Shown: positions 47,828 through 56,185 of the stretch, piece after piece
Numbering within the stretch: position 1 is the first letter of the stretch
How the letters are laid out: the number at the start of each line of letters is the position of its first letter
Source: CAZCEC01 sp964497615
GTDB taxonomy: Bacteria; Chloroflexota; Anaerolineae; Anaerolineales; UBA6663
Direction: 5' to 3'
DNA length: 64,000 nt
Assembly (NCBI GenBank): GCA_964497615.1
Contig: CAZCEC010000007.1
Span: 1 to 64,000, forward strand
Program-made: the position numbers and the translations under genes
Notes under the pieces: generated by a model
Databases searched by the model: none
What the model was told of the DNA's origin: nothing
Seen by the model: the letters and a program-made list of their open reading frames with translations, nothing else

Positions 47828-50800
47828 TCAGGGGCTGTAGCGCGACACGCCGCCGCTGGTGGCGAACCACACGCGGCCCTGGTCGTCCACGTAGATGTCG
47901 TTGACGTTGGAGTGGATCAGTCCGTCCTCGACCTGGAACGACACCCAGGTGGTCCCATCGAAGTGCGCGGCGCCGGAATAATACAGCCCGAACCAGAGCG
48001 TGCCGTCGGGCGCCAGGGTGATGGATTTGACGTTCGTCGAGGGCAGGCCCGCGCCGGTGTCGCTGGGCGAGAATTTGGTCCACGCGCCCTCGGCCAGGCG
48101 ATACACGCCTTCGCCATCCGTCGCCAGCCACACGGCCCCATTCGCATCCTCGGCAAGGTCGTTGATCCACGGCTCATACTCAAACGGGTCGCCCGTGCCG
48201 TAGTGCGTCCACTCGCCGCTCAGGTCCAGCCGGCTGATCCCGTAGCCGGCGGCCACCCACAGCGCCCCGTCGGACGTCACCCACACCCCGTGCGCCTCGT
48301 CGCTGTTCAGCCCGGCGCTGTCCGCGTCGTAGACCGCCGTCACGGCCGCGCCGTCGTACACCGCCACGCCGCCCAGGGTCGCCAGGTACACCTCGCCGGT
48401 GGGCGCGAAGGCCACCCCATACGCGGCGTCATCGGGCAGGCCCTGGTCCGTCGTCAGGTGCGCGGCGAGGTTGCCGTCGGCGTCGAAGATCCACACCCCC
48501 AGGTCGCCGCCCGCCCACAGCCGCCCCTCGGCGTCGCGGGCCAGGGGGACGCAGTAGTCGCAGTCTAATCTGAAGCCGGGCTGCCAGGTCTCGCTGGCCA
48601 GGTCGAACACATCGATCCGGTCGCCATACTCCTCGGCAAACCACAACTGCCCAAGCTGCGGCTCGGCCCGCACCGACGCGAACGCGGCCACGGCAGGGAC
48701 GTTCGGCGCACGCCACACGCTGCGCTCGTCGCCGGCCACGCGCAGCACGCCGTCGTCCGTTCCAAAGTACAGCGTGCCGTCCGGCCCTTCCACCCCGCGA
48801 TAGATGTCGTAGGACGGCAGCAGGTTCGGCTCGTAGAAGCGCCAGTTGCTGCCGGAGCCGGTCCAGCGCGCCAGCCCGCCGCCCAGCGACACCCACACCT
48901 CGCCGGTCGAGGTGGGCAGGATGCCGTGCACCCACCAGCCTTCCAGGTCTGGCACCACCCGGAACCCCTCGCCGTCGAAGCGCGCCGGTCCGTTTTCCGT
49001 GCCGGCCCACACGTCGCCGTCCACCAGGGCCAGGGCGGTGATGTAGACGCCCGGCAGCCCTTCGTCCCCGGCATAGCGCGTCCAGGCGTCGCCGTCGTAA
49101 TGGCCCAGACCGTTGTCGGTGCCCACCCACAGATCGCCGTCACCGTCTTCCAGGATGGCAGTCACGTAGGTGGACAGGTGCTCGTCGTCGTAGGCGTCCA
49201 GCGAGGGGAAGCCGGGCACCGGCTGCCAGCCGTCGCCGGTGAGCAGGTTTAGTCCGGTGCCGTCGTGGCCGCCATAGGCCGTGCCCGCCAGCAGCCCGCC
49301 GCTGGTGCGCGCCAGCGCCTGGACCACGCTGCTGTCCAGGCCCTCGTCCTCGCCGTAGACCACCAGGTCCTGGCCGTCGGTGGAGGCCAGCCCGGCGTCG
49401 GTGGCGATCCACAGCCGCTCCGTGTCCGCGTCAGCCAGCAGGGCAGTGACGAATGGGCTGGGCAGCCCGCCCGCGCTGGTGAGCTGGTCCTCCGGCTCGC
49501 CCGCCGCCATGTCCCAGCCCGCCACGCCGCCCGGCCCGCCGGTGATGAGCTGCCCGTCGCCGGTCATGGCCGTCACCCAGTTCGTATTGGCCGCGACCCA
49601 GGACTGCCAGGCGCCGTCGCCAACAATCACCGCGGTGGGCTGACCGGTGGGCTCGGGCGTGGACCCGCCCGGGTTCTGGCCGTTGAGCCACACCAGCGCC
49701 AGCGCCCCGCATGCCACCAGGCCCACGAACCCCAGCACGGCCGCGCCGGCCAGGCCGCCCAACAGGGCCAGGCGGCCGCGCGGGCGGGCGGGCGGCGGTG
49801 GGGCCTGCGGGAGCGGGGTGCGGCTGGCCGCCTCGGAGGCGGAAGCCGCAGAGGCGGCGGTCGGCAGCGGCGTGGGCGTGGGGGCCGGCGGCGCGGTGGG
49901 GGCCGTCGCCACGAAGGTCCGTTGGCCCGCAGCGGGCGGCTCGGCCATGGCGCGCAAAGCCGGGCGCGCGGCCTGCCAGGCGGCGATGAAATCGGCGGTG
50001 GTGGCGAAGCGGTCGTCGCGCTGCTTGGCCAGGGCCTTAAGCAGCACCCGCTCCACGGCCGGCGGCACGTCCGGCTTGACGCTGGTGGGCAGGGGGAGGG
50101 GCTCGCTGACGTGCTTGAGGATGACGGCCAGCGGCGTATCGGCCTCGAAGGGCACCCGGCCTGTCACCATCTCGTACAGCACGACCCCCAGCGAATAGAT
50201 GTCGGTGCGCAGGTCCACCCGCAGGCCCTGCGCCTGCTCCGGGCTCATATAGGCCGGCGTGCCGATCATCGCGCCGGTGGTGGTAAACGCCGGGCTGCCC
50301 TCCAGCAGCTTGGCGATGCCGAAATCGGTGAGGAACAGGTTGCCGCGCTTGTCGATCAGCACATTGGAGGGCTTGAGGTCGCGGTGGATGACGCCCACGG
50401 CGTGGGCGTAGTCGAGCGCATCAGCCAGTTGGGTGAAGTAGCGGTCGATCTCGTCCGGCGTGAGGGGGCCGGCCTGAAGACGGTCCTTGAGGGTGCCAGC
50501 CTCCACATAGCGCATCGCCAGGAAGGAATAGCCGTCGGCGGCGCCATAATCGTGGACGGGCAGGATGTGGGCGTGTTCCAGCTTGGCGATCAGCCGCGCC
50601 TCGTGCTCGAAGCGGCCGGTGAACTCGCGCGAGGCGGCCAGTTGGCGCGGCAGCACCTTGAGCGCCACGTAGCGGTCCATGGCGGGGTGGTAGGCCTTGT
50701 ACACCGTGGCCATGCCGCCCTGGCCGATCTGGCTGAGGATTTGATAGGGGCCAATCGTCTGGCCGGGGGCCAGGCTGTCCAGGCCGGCGTCCACGCTCAA
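47828..50800 (-). CDS. Ser/Thr protein kinase fused to extracytoplasmic beta-propeller
   Basis: 990 aa from TTG 50800 (GTG 50794 also possible). A PknB-type kinase domain covers about residues 15-275: GQGGMATVYKA loop (26-36), Lys48, HRDLKPSN (139-146), DFG (159-161) and APE-equivalent SPEQ. All catalytic residues are present. A Pro/Thr-rich linker and one membrane helix (about 338-370) follow. About ten repeats of the LWxGTDxGLxxYDG type (Reg_prop, PF07494) form a large outside propeller, probably the ligand sensor. This Reg_prop element is normal in two-component sensors but rarer on STPKs. The GAF protein gene ends 1 nt upstream, so the two are probably co-expressed. Confidence 0.92.
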   Translation of the reverse strand: MSVDAGLDSLAPGQTIGPYQILSQIGQGGMATVYKAYHPAMDRYVALKVLPRQLAASREFTGRFEHEARLIAKLEHAHILPVHDYGAADGYSFLAMRYVEAGTLKDRLQAGPLTPDEIDRYFTQLADALDYAHAVGVIHRDLKPSNVLIDKRGNLFLTDFGIAKLLEGSPAFTTTGAMIGTPAYMSPEQAQGLRVDLRTDIYSLGVVLYEMVTGRVPFEADTPLAVILKHVSEPLPLPTSVKPDVPPAVERVLLKALAKQRDDRFATTADFIAAWQAARPALRAMAEPPAAGQRTFVATAPTAPPAPTPTPLPTAASAASASEAASRTPLPQAPPPPARPRGRLALLGGLAGAAVLGFVGLVACGALALVWLNGQNPGGSTPEPTGQPTAVIVGDGAWQSWVAANTNWVTAMTGDGQLITGGPGGVAGWDMAAGEPEDQLTSAGGLPSPFVTALLADADTERLWIATDAGLASTDGQDLVVYGEDEGLDSSVVQALARTSGGLLAGTAYGGHDGTGLNLLTGDGWQPVPGFPSLDAYDDEHLSTYVTAILEDGDGDLWVGTDNGLGHYDGDAWTRYAGDEGLPGVYITALALVDGDVWAGTENGPARFDGEGFRVVPDLEGWWVHGILPTSTGEVWVSLGGGLARWTGSGSNWRFYEPNLLPSYDIYRGVEGPDGTLYFGTDDGVLRVAGDERSVWRAPNVPAVAAFASVRAEPQLGQLWFAEEYGDRIDVFDLASETWQPGFRLDCDYCVPLARDAEGRLWAGGDLGVWIFDADGNLAAHLTTDQGLPDDAAYGVAFAPTGEVYLATLGGVAVYDGAAVTAVYDADSAGLNSDEAHGVWVTSDGALWVAAGYGISRLDLSGEWTHYGTGDPFEYEPWINDLAEDANGAVWLATDGEGVYRLAEGAWTKFSPSDTGAGLPSTNVKSITLAPDGTLWFGLYYSGAAHFDGTTWVSFQVEDGLIHSNVNDIYVDDQGRVWFATSGGVSRYSP

Positions 50801-50801
50801 T

Positions 50802-51458
50802 TCAGTTTCCGGCCGGCGAGTGGAGCAGGGTGGTGCGGCGCTTATCGCGCTCGGCCAGTTCGATGGCGCGTTCGGCGCGGCGCAGGGCGGTGGCGGCCAG
50901 GGCGGCCACCACCAGCGTCAGGTTCAGGTCGTCCTGGGTAAAGTCGCGGTCGGAGGTCTTGTTGAGGACTTCGATGACGCCCAGGACGCGCCCGTCGTCC
51001 AGGAAGACCGGCACGCACACCATCGAGCGCGTGTTGAACCCAAAGGCCTCGTCCACCTGCGGATAGAAGCGCGAGTCGCGGCGCACGTCGCGCACGAGCT
51101 GCGGCTGCTGGTGCTGCGCCACCCACCCGGCGATGCCCACGTCCTGGGGCAGCCGGTAGCCCACCAGCCGGTCGGCAGCACCGCCGCGCACCACGGTGAA
51201 GACCAGTTCGCCGGTGGCCTCGTCGGTGAGCATGATGGTGCCGTCATTGGCCTTGAGCACCGCCATGGCGGCGTCGAGGATCTCGCTCAGCAGCATCAGC
51301 ACGTCCACCTCGGGCGTGATGTTCTGCGAGACCGCATAGACCGTGGACAGGGCGCGCACCGATTGGCGCAGGGCGCTCACCTCCTGCCGCAGCAGGCTGT
51401 TTTCCTGCGCCAGCCGCACCGCCTCATCCTGAAGAAATCGCAAGCTGTCGGTTTTCAT
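50802..51458 (-). CDS. GAF-domain protein with N-terminal coiled coil
   Basis: 218 aa from ATG 51458 with a GGAGGG Shine-Dalgarno; ATTATA at 51478-51483 on the plus strand reads TATAAT for this gene. A coiled coil (about residues 5-45, with EAVRLAQENSLLRQEVSALR) is followed by a GAF domain (about 55-195, ILDAAMAVLKANDGTIMLTD and SMVCVPVFLDDGRVLGVIEV). No output domain, so it may sense a small ligand and signal by interaction. The downstream gene encodes a Ser/Thr kinase separated by 1 nt, suggesting that the GAF protein modulates or is a substrate of that kinase. Confidence 0.85.
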   Translation of the reverse strand: MKTDSLRFLQDEAVRLAQENSLLRQEVSALRQSVRALSTVYAVSQNITPEVDVLMLLSEILDAAMAVLKANDGTIMLTDEATGELVFTVVRGGAADRLVGYRLPQDVGIAGWVAQHQQPQLVRDVRRDSRFYPQVDEAFGFNTRSMVCVPVFLDDGRVLGVIEVLNKTSDRDFTQDDLNLTLVVAALAATALRRAERAIELAERDKRRTTLLHSPAGN

Positions 51459-51547
51459 GGCCCACCCTCCGGCGGAGATTATAGGCCCAGGGCGGTTGCG
51501 GAGCAATTGCCGCTGGCTCTATGCTACACTCGCGCGCCGGAGGCGGC

Positions 51548-51976
51548 ATGAACATCTACTTCTCCTGCTCGCTCACCGGCGGCCGGGCCGATCAGCCCAT
51601 CTACGCCGCGCTGGTGGAGGCGCTGCTGAGGCAAGGCCACAGCGTGCCCACCGCCGCGCTGGCCGACCCCGGCATCATGGCCGAGGAGGCCTCCATCGAG
51701 CCAGGCGTCGTCTATGCCCGCGACGTGGCCTGGGTGCGCGCGGCGGACGCGCTGGTCGCGGAGGTGAGCACCCCGTCGCACGGCGTGGGCTACGAGATCG
51801 CGCTGGCGCTGAGGCTGGGCAAGCCGGTGCTGTGCCTGTACCGGCAGGGCGCGCGGGTGTCAAAGATGATTACGGGCAACAGCGAGCCGGGCATTTCGGT
51901 GCGCGCCTATGCGGATGCGGCCGGGGCGCTGGGGGCCATGACTGGCTTTTTGGCGGCGCTGGACGGGCGGAAATAA
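51548..51976 (+). CDS. 2'-deoxynucleoside 5'-phosphate N-hydrolase-like (DNPH1/Rcl type)
   Basis: 142 aa from ATG 51548 with GGAGG upstream and a TACACT -10 at 51525-51530. Nucleoside deoxyribosyltransferase fold: MNIYFSCSLTGGRADQPIY (residues 1-19), then EVSTPSHGVGYEIALALRLG near 75-94, where Glu in GYE is the family nucleophile and S-x-GVGYE matches the Rcl/DNPH1 subgroup. DNPH1 splits the N-glycosidic bond of dNMPs and sanitises the nucleotide pool. It converges on rpsU across a shared hairpin. Confidence 0.82.
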   Translation: MNIYFSCSLTGGRADQPIYAALVEALLRQGHSVPTAALADPGIMAEEASIEPGVVYARDVAWVRAADALVAEVSTPSHGVGYEIALALRLGKPVLCLYRQGARVSKMITGNSEPGISVRAYADAAGALGAMTGFLAALDGRK

Positions 51977-52003
51977 AAACGGCCCGGTCGCAGGGACCGG
52001 GCC
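51974..52003 (-). terminator. Terminator of rpsU
   Basis: 9-bp perfect stem (51981-51989 with 51995-52003) and, on the minus strand, a following TTTTTATTT. It can also serve the convergent hydrolase gene. Confidence 0.9.
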
Positions 52004-52014
52004 AGTTGCTGGCG

Positions 52015-52215
52015 CTATTCCTCGTTGTCGCGGCGCTTCCGCTTGTTGATGCGGCGGATGGCCTTCTTCTTCTCGATCCGGCGGACTTCGCTCTTGGAGA
52101 CGAACCAGCGCTTATTGCGCAGTTGGCTCAGCAGCCCGCTGCGCATGACCTTCTTCTTGAATCGCTTGAACAACTGCTCCTGCGATTCATTCGGTCGTAA
52201 GCTGACGCTTGTCAC
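52015..52215 (-). CDS. rpsU: 30S ribosomal protein S21
   Basis: 66 aa from GTG 52215 with an exceptionally strong AGGAGGTGAT Shine-Dalgarno. S21 signature: RFKKKVMRSGLLSQLRNKRW then FVSKSEVRRIEKKKAIRRIN and a basic tail. S21 joins late in 30S assembly near the anti-Shine-Dalgarno end of 16S rRNA. Its own promoter (52309-52337) is near-consensus, and the leader has a terminator-like hairpin (52253-52279), so expression is probably attenuated. Because S21 affects SD recognition, an ideal SD on its own mRNA is notable. Confidence 0.95.
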   Translation of the reverse strand: MTSVSLRPNESQEQLFKRFKKKVMRSGLLSQLRNKRWFVSKSEVRRIEKKKAIRRINKRKRRDNEE

Positions 52216-52252
52216 TGGGTATCACCTCCTTGCCGGGAAGTCTCGCGCGGAC

Positions 52253-52279
52253 AAAAAGCCGACGCCTTGCGGCGCCGGC
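52253..52279 (-). promoter_or_regulatory. Leader attenuator hairpin of rpsU
   Basis: 9-bp stem (52258-52266 with 52271-52279, one G-U) followed on the minus strand by TTTTT. It lies between the rpsU promoter and the start codon: an intrinsic terminator in the 5' leader, 37 nt before the GTG. Confidence 0.65.
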
Positions 52280-52308
52280 AGGTAGTGCGTGACCACGAGA
52301 GCGACGGT

Positions 52309-52337
52309 AGTGTACCCTGCCGGGGCGGGGTTGTCAA
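52309..52337 (-). promoter_or_regulatory. Sigma-70 promoter of rpsU
   Basis: Minus strand: perfect -35 TTGACA, 17-nt spacer, -10 TACACT. Confidence 0.85.
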
Positions 52338-52409
52338 ATGCAGCCGGCGAAAAGCTGGCCGCGGTGCCGGCCCCGGCAGCAGCCCAGGCCTATCCGGCGC
52401 CGGGGCGGC

Positions 52410-54854
52410 TCAGGGCGGCGGGGTGGGCAGGCCGGGCGGGACGAGCGTGCGGATGTAGTTGATCAGGTGCCAATGCTCGTCTTCGGTGAGCACGTCCTTG
52501 AAGGCCGGCATGGGCGAGTTGGGGTAGCCGTTGGTGATCCAGTCGAAGATCTGCGCGTCGGCGTGGACGCCGGGGATCATGTGCACCTGGAGGTTGGCGG
52601 GCTGCGGGCGCAGGGTGCGGCCCACGGGGCCATCCCCCAGGCCGGTGGGCCCGTGGCAGGGCAGGCAGTTATCGGCATACAGGGCCTGGCCGAGGGCCAG
52701 CGACTCGGGTGAGGCCGGGATGGGGTTGGTCAGCTCGGCGGGCGCGCGGTTGCGCCACTCGAGGATGCCCGCCACGCTGAGCGCAAACGCGCCCACCAGC
52801 GCCACGCCGCCCGCCACCTGCACCTGGGCCAGGCGCCAGCGCGCCAGCCCGCCCAGCGGCCCGCGCCACAGCAGGGGGACGAGCCCCGCCGCCAGCAGCA
52901 CGCCGGCCCCGAGCAGGGCGGCCGGAAACGCCGGCACGGGGTTCTGCCAGGGGGTGCTGCCGGCCAGGTCGCCCGTGGGCGCTGGCACGGCCACGCTGAA
53001 CTGCGCCAGGGTGTCGTCCAGCCCGCGGCGGCGCACGTAGATTGAGAGGTCCCAGTTGCCCGCCTGGTTGAGATAGGCGCCCTCGGCCTGGAAGGTGTTC
53101 TGGCCCAGCGCCTCCAGGTCCACGCTGGATTGCCCCAACTGCACGTCGCGGTAGTTGAATAATAACCGCACCAACTGCACCTCGCCGATGTCCGTGCCGG
53201 CCGCGTGGTAGAGGTGCAGCCAGAAGCGGTTCTCGCCGGCCACATTGGGCGCGACCTGCGCATGCATGTACAGATCGTCGGCGGTGAGCACGGTGGTGAA
53301 GGGCAGTTGCGGCTGGAAGGCCGTGGCCGCCGCGCCGCGCGGGACGGGGGTCTGCACCAGCACGGCCACGCTCACCATCAGCGCCAGGGCGACCGCCACT
53401 TCGACGCGCACCCGCCGGTTGAGGGCGGCCAGGCGCTGCGCCTCCGGGAGCGCCTTCTGCCGCCCATTGACGAGCCGGTGGTTGAAGAAGGCAATGCCCA
53501 GCGCCGCCCCGACGAGCGCCAGCTTGAGCAGCAGCACCTGGCCGTAGGGGGTGGTCCACAGGCTGGCCAGGGAGGGGATTTCGACCAGGCTGTTGAACAG
53601 GCCGGTCAGCGCCAGGATGAAGACGGAGCCGCTGGCAAGCAGGGAGAAGCGCCGGACGGCGGGCCACAGGTCGAGGCGCGCGCCGTTGGCGCGGCCATTC
53701 GCCCAGCCCGCCCACAGCACTCCGGCCAGCATCACCAGGCCGCCCGCCCACGCCGCGGCGGCCAGCAGATGCACGTAGTCGCCCAGGACGGCCCAGAAGC
53801 TGCCCGGCACGCCGCCCGCGTGGCTGGTGAGCGAGTGGCCGAGCAGGAGCGCCGCCGCCAGCCAGGCGGCCACCGTCCACAGCCGGTCCGGACCGGCGCG
53901 GACTGCAAGGGCGGCCCCCGCCAGGCCGATGGCCGCCACGCCGAGGGCCAGCCAGGCCAGGGGTTCGCCCCGCCCGCCCGCCAGGGCCAGCAAGGCCGCC
54001 AGCCCGGCCAACAGCGTGCCCACAGCCAGGCGCAGCCAGGGCGCCGCCGCCCTCAGCCGCGCGGGCAGCGGCAGCCAGAGCGAGAGCAAGCCAATGGCCG
54101 CCGCCAGGGTGAGCCGCCCCAGGGCCAGGGCGCCGGTACGGGTGCCCAGCAGCACGCCCGGCAACTGATCGAGCCCGCCCAGCCGCGAAGCCTGTACCAG
54201 CGCCTGACCGCTGTTGCCGGCCAGCGCTAGCAGCAAGCCGATCCACAGCACGGGCAGGGCCAGCGCGGCAACGCGGCTGGCCAGGGCCGCCGGCTCGCGC
54301 GGGACCACGCGCCGCACGAAGACCGGGATGCCCAACAGCAACAACCCGCCCATCAGGGCCAGCCAACGCATCGCCACCTCGATGGGCAGCGGCAGTTCGC
54401 CCCGGCCGCTCCCCCCCACGTCGAGGGCGCTGCCGGACGGCCGCGAGCCGTCCGGGTTGAGCACGGTGAAGGGGAACGAGCCGTACCACTCGTGGCCGTC
54501 GGCCTGTGAGAGCGTCTGCCAGGCCACCGTGTAGATGCCGGGGCCAAGCTGGCCGACCGGGAGGCTCAGGTGGGTGTTGTCGGCGGGGTCGAGCACCACC
54601 GCGCCCAGCTCCAGTTCCTGTCCCGATGAGTCGAAGAGGCGCGCGCCGCTGAAGCCTGCTTCGAGCGGCTCGGTAAACCACAGCTCAAGCGTTGGCGGCG
54701 GCTCGGTGAGATCGGCGTTGGCGGCCGGGGAGGAGCGCAGGAGCAGCGCGTGGGCCGAGGCCGTGGCCACGCGGAGAGCGCCAAGCAACAAGACTGCCAG
54801 GAGCAGGCCGCGGATGAGGCCGGGGCGGGCCGACCGCAGGCCGCGAGTTTTCAT
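52410..54854 (-). CDS. CopC-CopD-cytochrome c fusion protein
   Basis: 814 aa from ATG 54854. A signal peptide (about 1-34) leaves His at the mature start (ASA then HALLLRSSP), as in CopC, and SQADGHEWYGSFPFTV (about 115-130) holds the second copper-site His. Then about eight CopD-type membrane helices with HLLAAAAWAGGLVML near 365. After an extracytoplasmic beta domain and another helix, a C-terminal cytochrome c domain (about 710-805) has haem motif CLPCH and Met ligand in SPMPAF. This joins copper delivery/import to a haem domain in one chain. It is the last gene of a minus-strand copper-type cluster. Confidence 0.88.
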   Translation of the reverse strand: MKTRGLRSARPGLIRGLLLAVLLLGALRVATASAHALLLRSSPAANADLTEPPPTLELWFTEPLEAGFSGARLFDSSGQELELGAVVLDPADNTHLSLPVGQLGPGIYTVAWQTLSQADGHEWYGSFPFTVLNPDGSRPSGSALDVGGSGRGELPLPIEVAMRWLALMGGLLLLGIPVFVRRVVPREPAALASRVAALALPVLWIGLLLALAGNSGQALVQASRLGGLDQLPGVLLGTRTGALALGRLTLAAAIGLLSLWLPLPARLRAAAPWLRLAVGTLLAGLAALLALAGGRGEPLAWLALGVAAIGLAGAALAVRAGPDRLWTVAAWLAAALLLGHSLTSHAGGVPGSFWAVLGDYVHLLAAAAWAGGLVMLAGVLWAGWANGRANGARLDLWPAVRRFSLLASGSVFILALTGLFNSLVEIPSLASLWTTPYGQVLLLKLALVGAALGIAFFNHRLVNGRQKALPEAQRLAALNRRVRVEVAVALALMVSVAVLVQTPVPRGAAATAFQPQLPFTTVLTADDLYMHAQVAPNVAGENRFWLHLYHAAGTDIGEVQLVRLLFNYRDVQLGQSSVDLEALGQNTFQAEGAYLNQAGNWDLSIYVRRRGLDDTLAQFSVAVPAPTGDLAGSTPWQNPVPAFPAALLGAGVLLAAGLVPLLWRGPLGGLARWRLAQVQVAGGVALVGAFALSVAGILEWRNRAPAELTNPIPASPESLALGQALYADNCLPCHGPTGLGDGPVGRTLRPQPANLQVHMIPGVHADAQIFDWITNGYPNSPMPAFKDVLTEDEHWHLINYIRTLVPPGLPTPPP

Positions 54855-54889
54855 CGTGACTGAACCCCGATCCGGCGCGTGGCTGAGCT

Positions 54890-55540
54890 TCACGGTCGTC
54901 TGCGGCGGTGGAGGGTGACGCCGGCCAGGACGAGACCAACAGCGGGCAGCAGGCCCTGCCCGCACCCGCCCGCGGGCGCAGGCGTGGCAGTGGGCGCGGG
55001 CGTTTCGGTGATGAGGGGGGCGGTGGGCGACGGCAGCACGGCCTCGTCCGGCAGCATGGGGGTGCTGGTGACCGGGGCCTCGGGGTCCACCGTGAAGGTG
55101 AAGGTGTCCTCCTCGTCGTCGCCATCCTCGGCGGAGAGGGTGTGCCAGGTGACGGTGTACTCGCCCGCCGGCAGATCGGGCAACAGTTCCACCCACAGGT
55201 GCCGCCGGTCGTCGTCGTCGATCACCGCCTCGCCGGCCGTGACCTCCGCGCCGTCCGGGCCGGCCACGCGCAGCCAGTTCTCGCCCTGCCGCCGGAACAT
55301 GTCCTGGGTGAACCACACGTCCACGCGGGCGGGGGCCTCGGCCACCACTGCGCCCGCCCCTGGCGCGGAGCGGGCATAGTCGGCGTGGGCGTATGCCACG
55401 CCCACGCCGATGAACACCACGCTCACGGCCAGCACGCCGAGGGCGCGCAGCAGCCGCAGGCGCTGGCTGGGCGCTCTCGTGGGCGCGCAGGCGCCGCGCC
55501 GAGTGTCTGCCAGTGAGCGGCGTTCTGGACTAATGGTCAT
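54890..55540 (-). CDS. CopC-domain protein with C-terminal membrane anchor
   Basis: 216 aa from ATG 55540. A basic N-terminus and one hydrophobic segment ending in AYAHADYARS put a His at or next to the mature start, as in copper-binding CopC. The beta-sandwich spans about residues 55-150, with VDVWFTQDMF and YTVTWHTLSAEDGDDE (a second His). A Pro/Thr-rich linker follows, then a Gly-Cys, one hydrophobic segment and an Arg cluster at the C-terminus, a tripartite sorting-type tail. The ATG lies 11 bp inside the previous gene's end, so translation is coupled. Confidence 0.82.
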   Translation of the reverse strand: MTISPERRSLADTRRGACAPTRAPSQRLRLLRALGVLAVSVVFIGVGVAYAHADYARSAPGAGAVVAEAPARVDVWFTQDMFRRQGENWLRVAGPDGAEVTAGEAVIDDDDRRHLWVELLPDLPAGEYTVTWHTLSAEDGDDEEDTFTFTVDPEAPVTSTPMLPDEAVLPSPTAPLITETPAPTATPAPAGGCGQGLLPAVGLVLAGVTLHRRRRP

Positions 55541-56099
55541 GGCCCTCACCGCCCAGGACTCCATCTATCGCATGCGACAGGTCGTGCTGGGTCTCGTGGA
55601 CGGCCGGGGCCAGTCCGGCGGCCGTCTCGGCGTCGTCGGCCTCCAGCGCGGCGGCGAACTCGGTCAGGGCGGTTTGGAAGGCTTCGACCGGCCCGTGCAG
55701 GTCCTCGGGCCAGGTGGTGGCGCCGACGACCTTGGCGACGCGGTTGGCGGCGCTCAGGTACGAGGGTTCGATGACACCGGTCTCATTCAGGGCCTCGTCC
55801 ATGCCGTGGAAGCCGGCAGTGTCCAGGATGTATTGGGCAATGGCGATGTCGGCCAGGTTGACTTCGCCGTGGCCGCCTTCGCCGGACATTTCTTCCAGCG
55901 CCGTCACCTGCGCTTCGAGCGCGGCCAGCCGGGTTTCCATGTCCACCAGGCCGCCGCCCGGGCCGGTGCTGCCGCCCTCCAGCGCGGCCACGCGCGCCTC
56001 CAGGGCCGAGAGCTGATCGGATGTTGCGCTTTGCCCCGCGGGGGCGCAGGCCGCCAGCAGCGCCAGCACTGCCGCGGCCAGGATGATTCGCTTGTTCAT
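55530..56099 (-). CDS. His-tailed lipoprotein in copper cluster
   Basis: 189 aa from ATG 56099. Lipoprotein signal with lipobox LLAAC (Cys18). A heptad-like coiled coil (about 25-75, QLSALEARVAALEGG and METRLAALEAQVTALEEM) leads to an all-helical region ending HETQHDLSHAIDGVLGGEGH, with several His that could bind metal. The longer upstream frame has no conserved content. It overlaps the CopC gene by 11 bp. Family not recognised; copper binding is inferred from context and His content. Confidence 0.7.
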   Translation of the reverse strand: MNKRIILAAAVLALLAACAPAGQSATSDQLSALEARVAALEGGSTGPGGGLVDMETRLAALEAQVTALEEMSGEGGHGEVNLADIAIAQYILDTAGFHGMDEALNETGVIEPSYLSAANRVAKVVGATTWPEDLHGPVEAFQTALTEFAAALEADDAETAAGLAPAVHETQHDLSHAIDGVLGGEGHDH

Positions 56100-56185
56100 T
56101 GGGTTGTCTCCTTGACATTGTAAAGCCAAGACCAGCCGGTCCAGCCGGTCTGGGCAAGCCGCTATCGTGTTGAATCGAACCGGGG

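Noticed and set aside
54855..55316. N-terminal extension of the CopC-CopD protein
   Set aside because: The extension is Arg/His-rich shadow of the upstream CopC gene; the true protein begins with a signal peptide at 54854.
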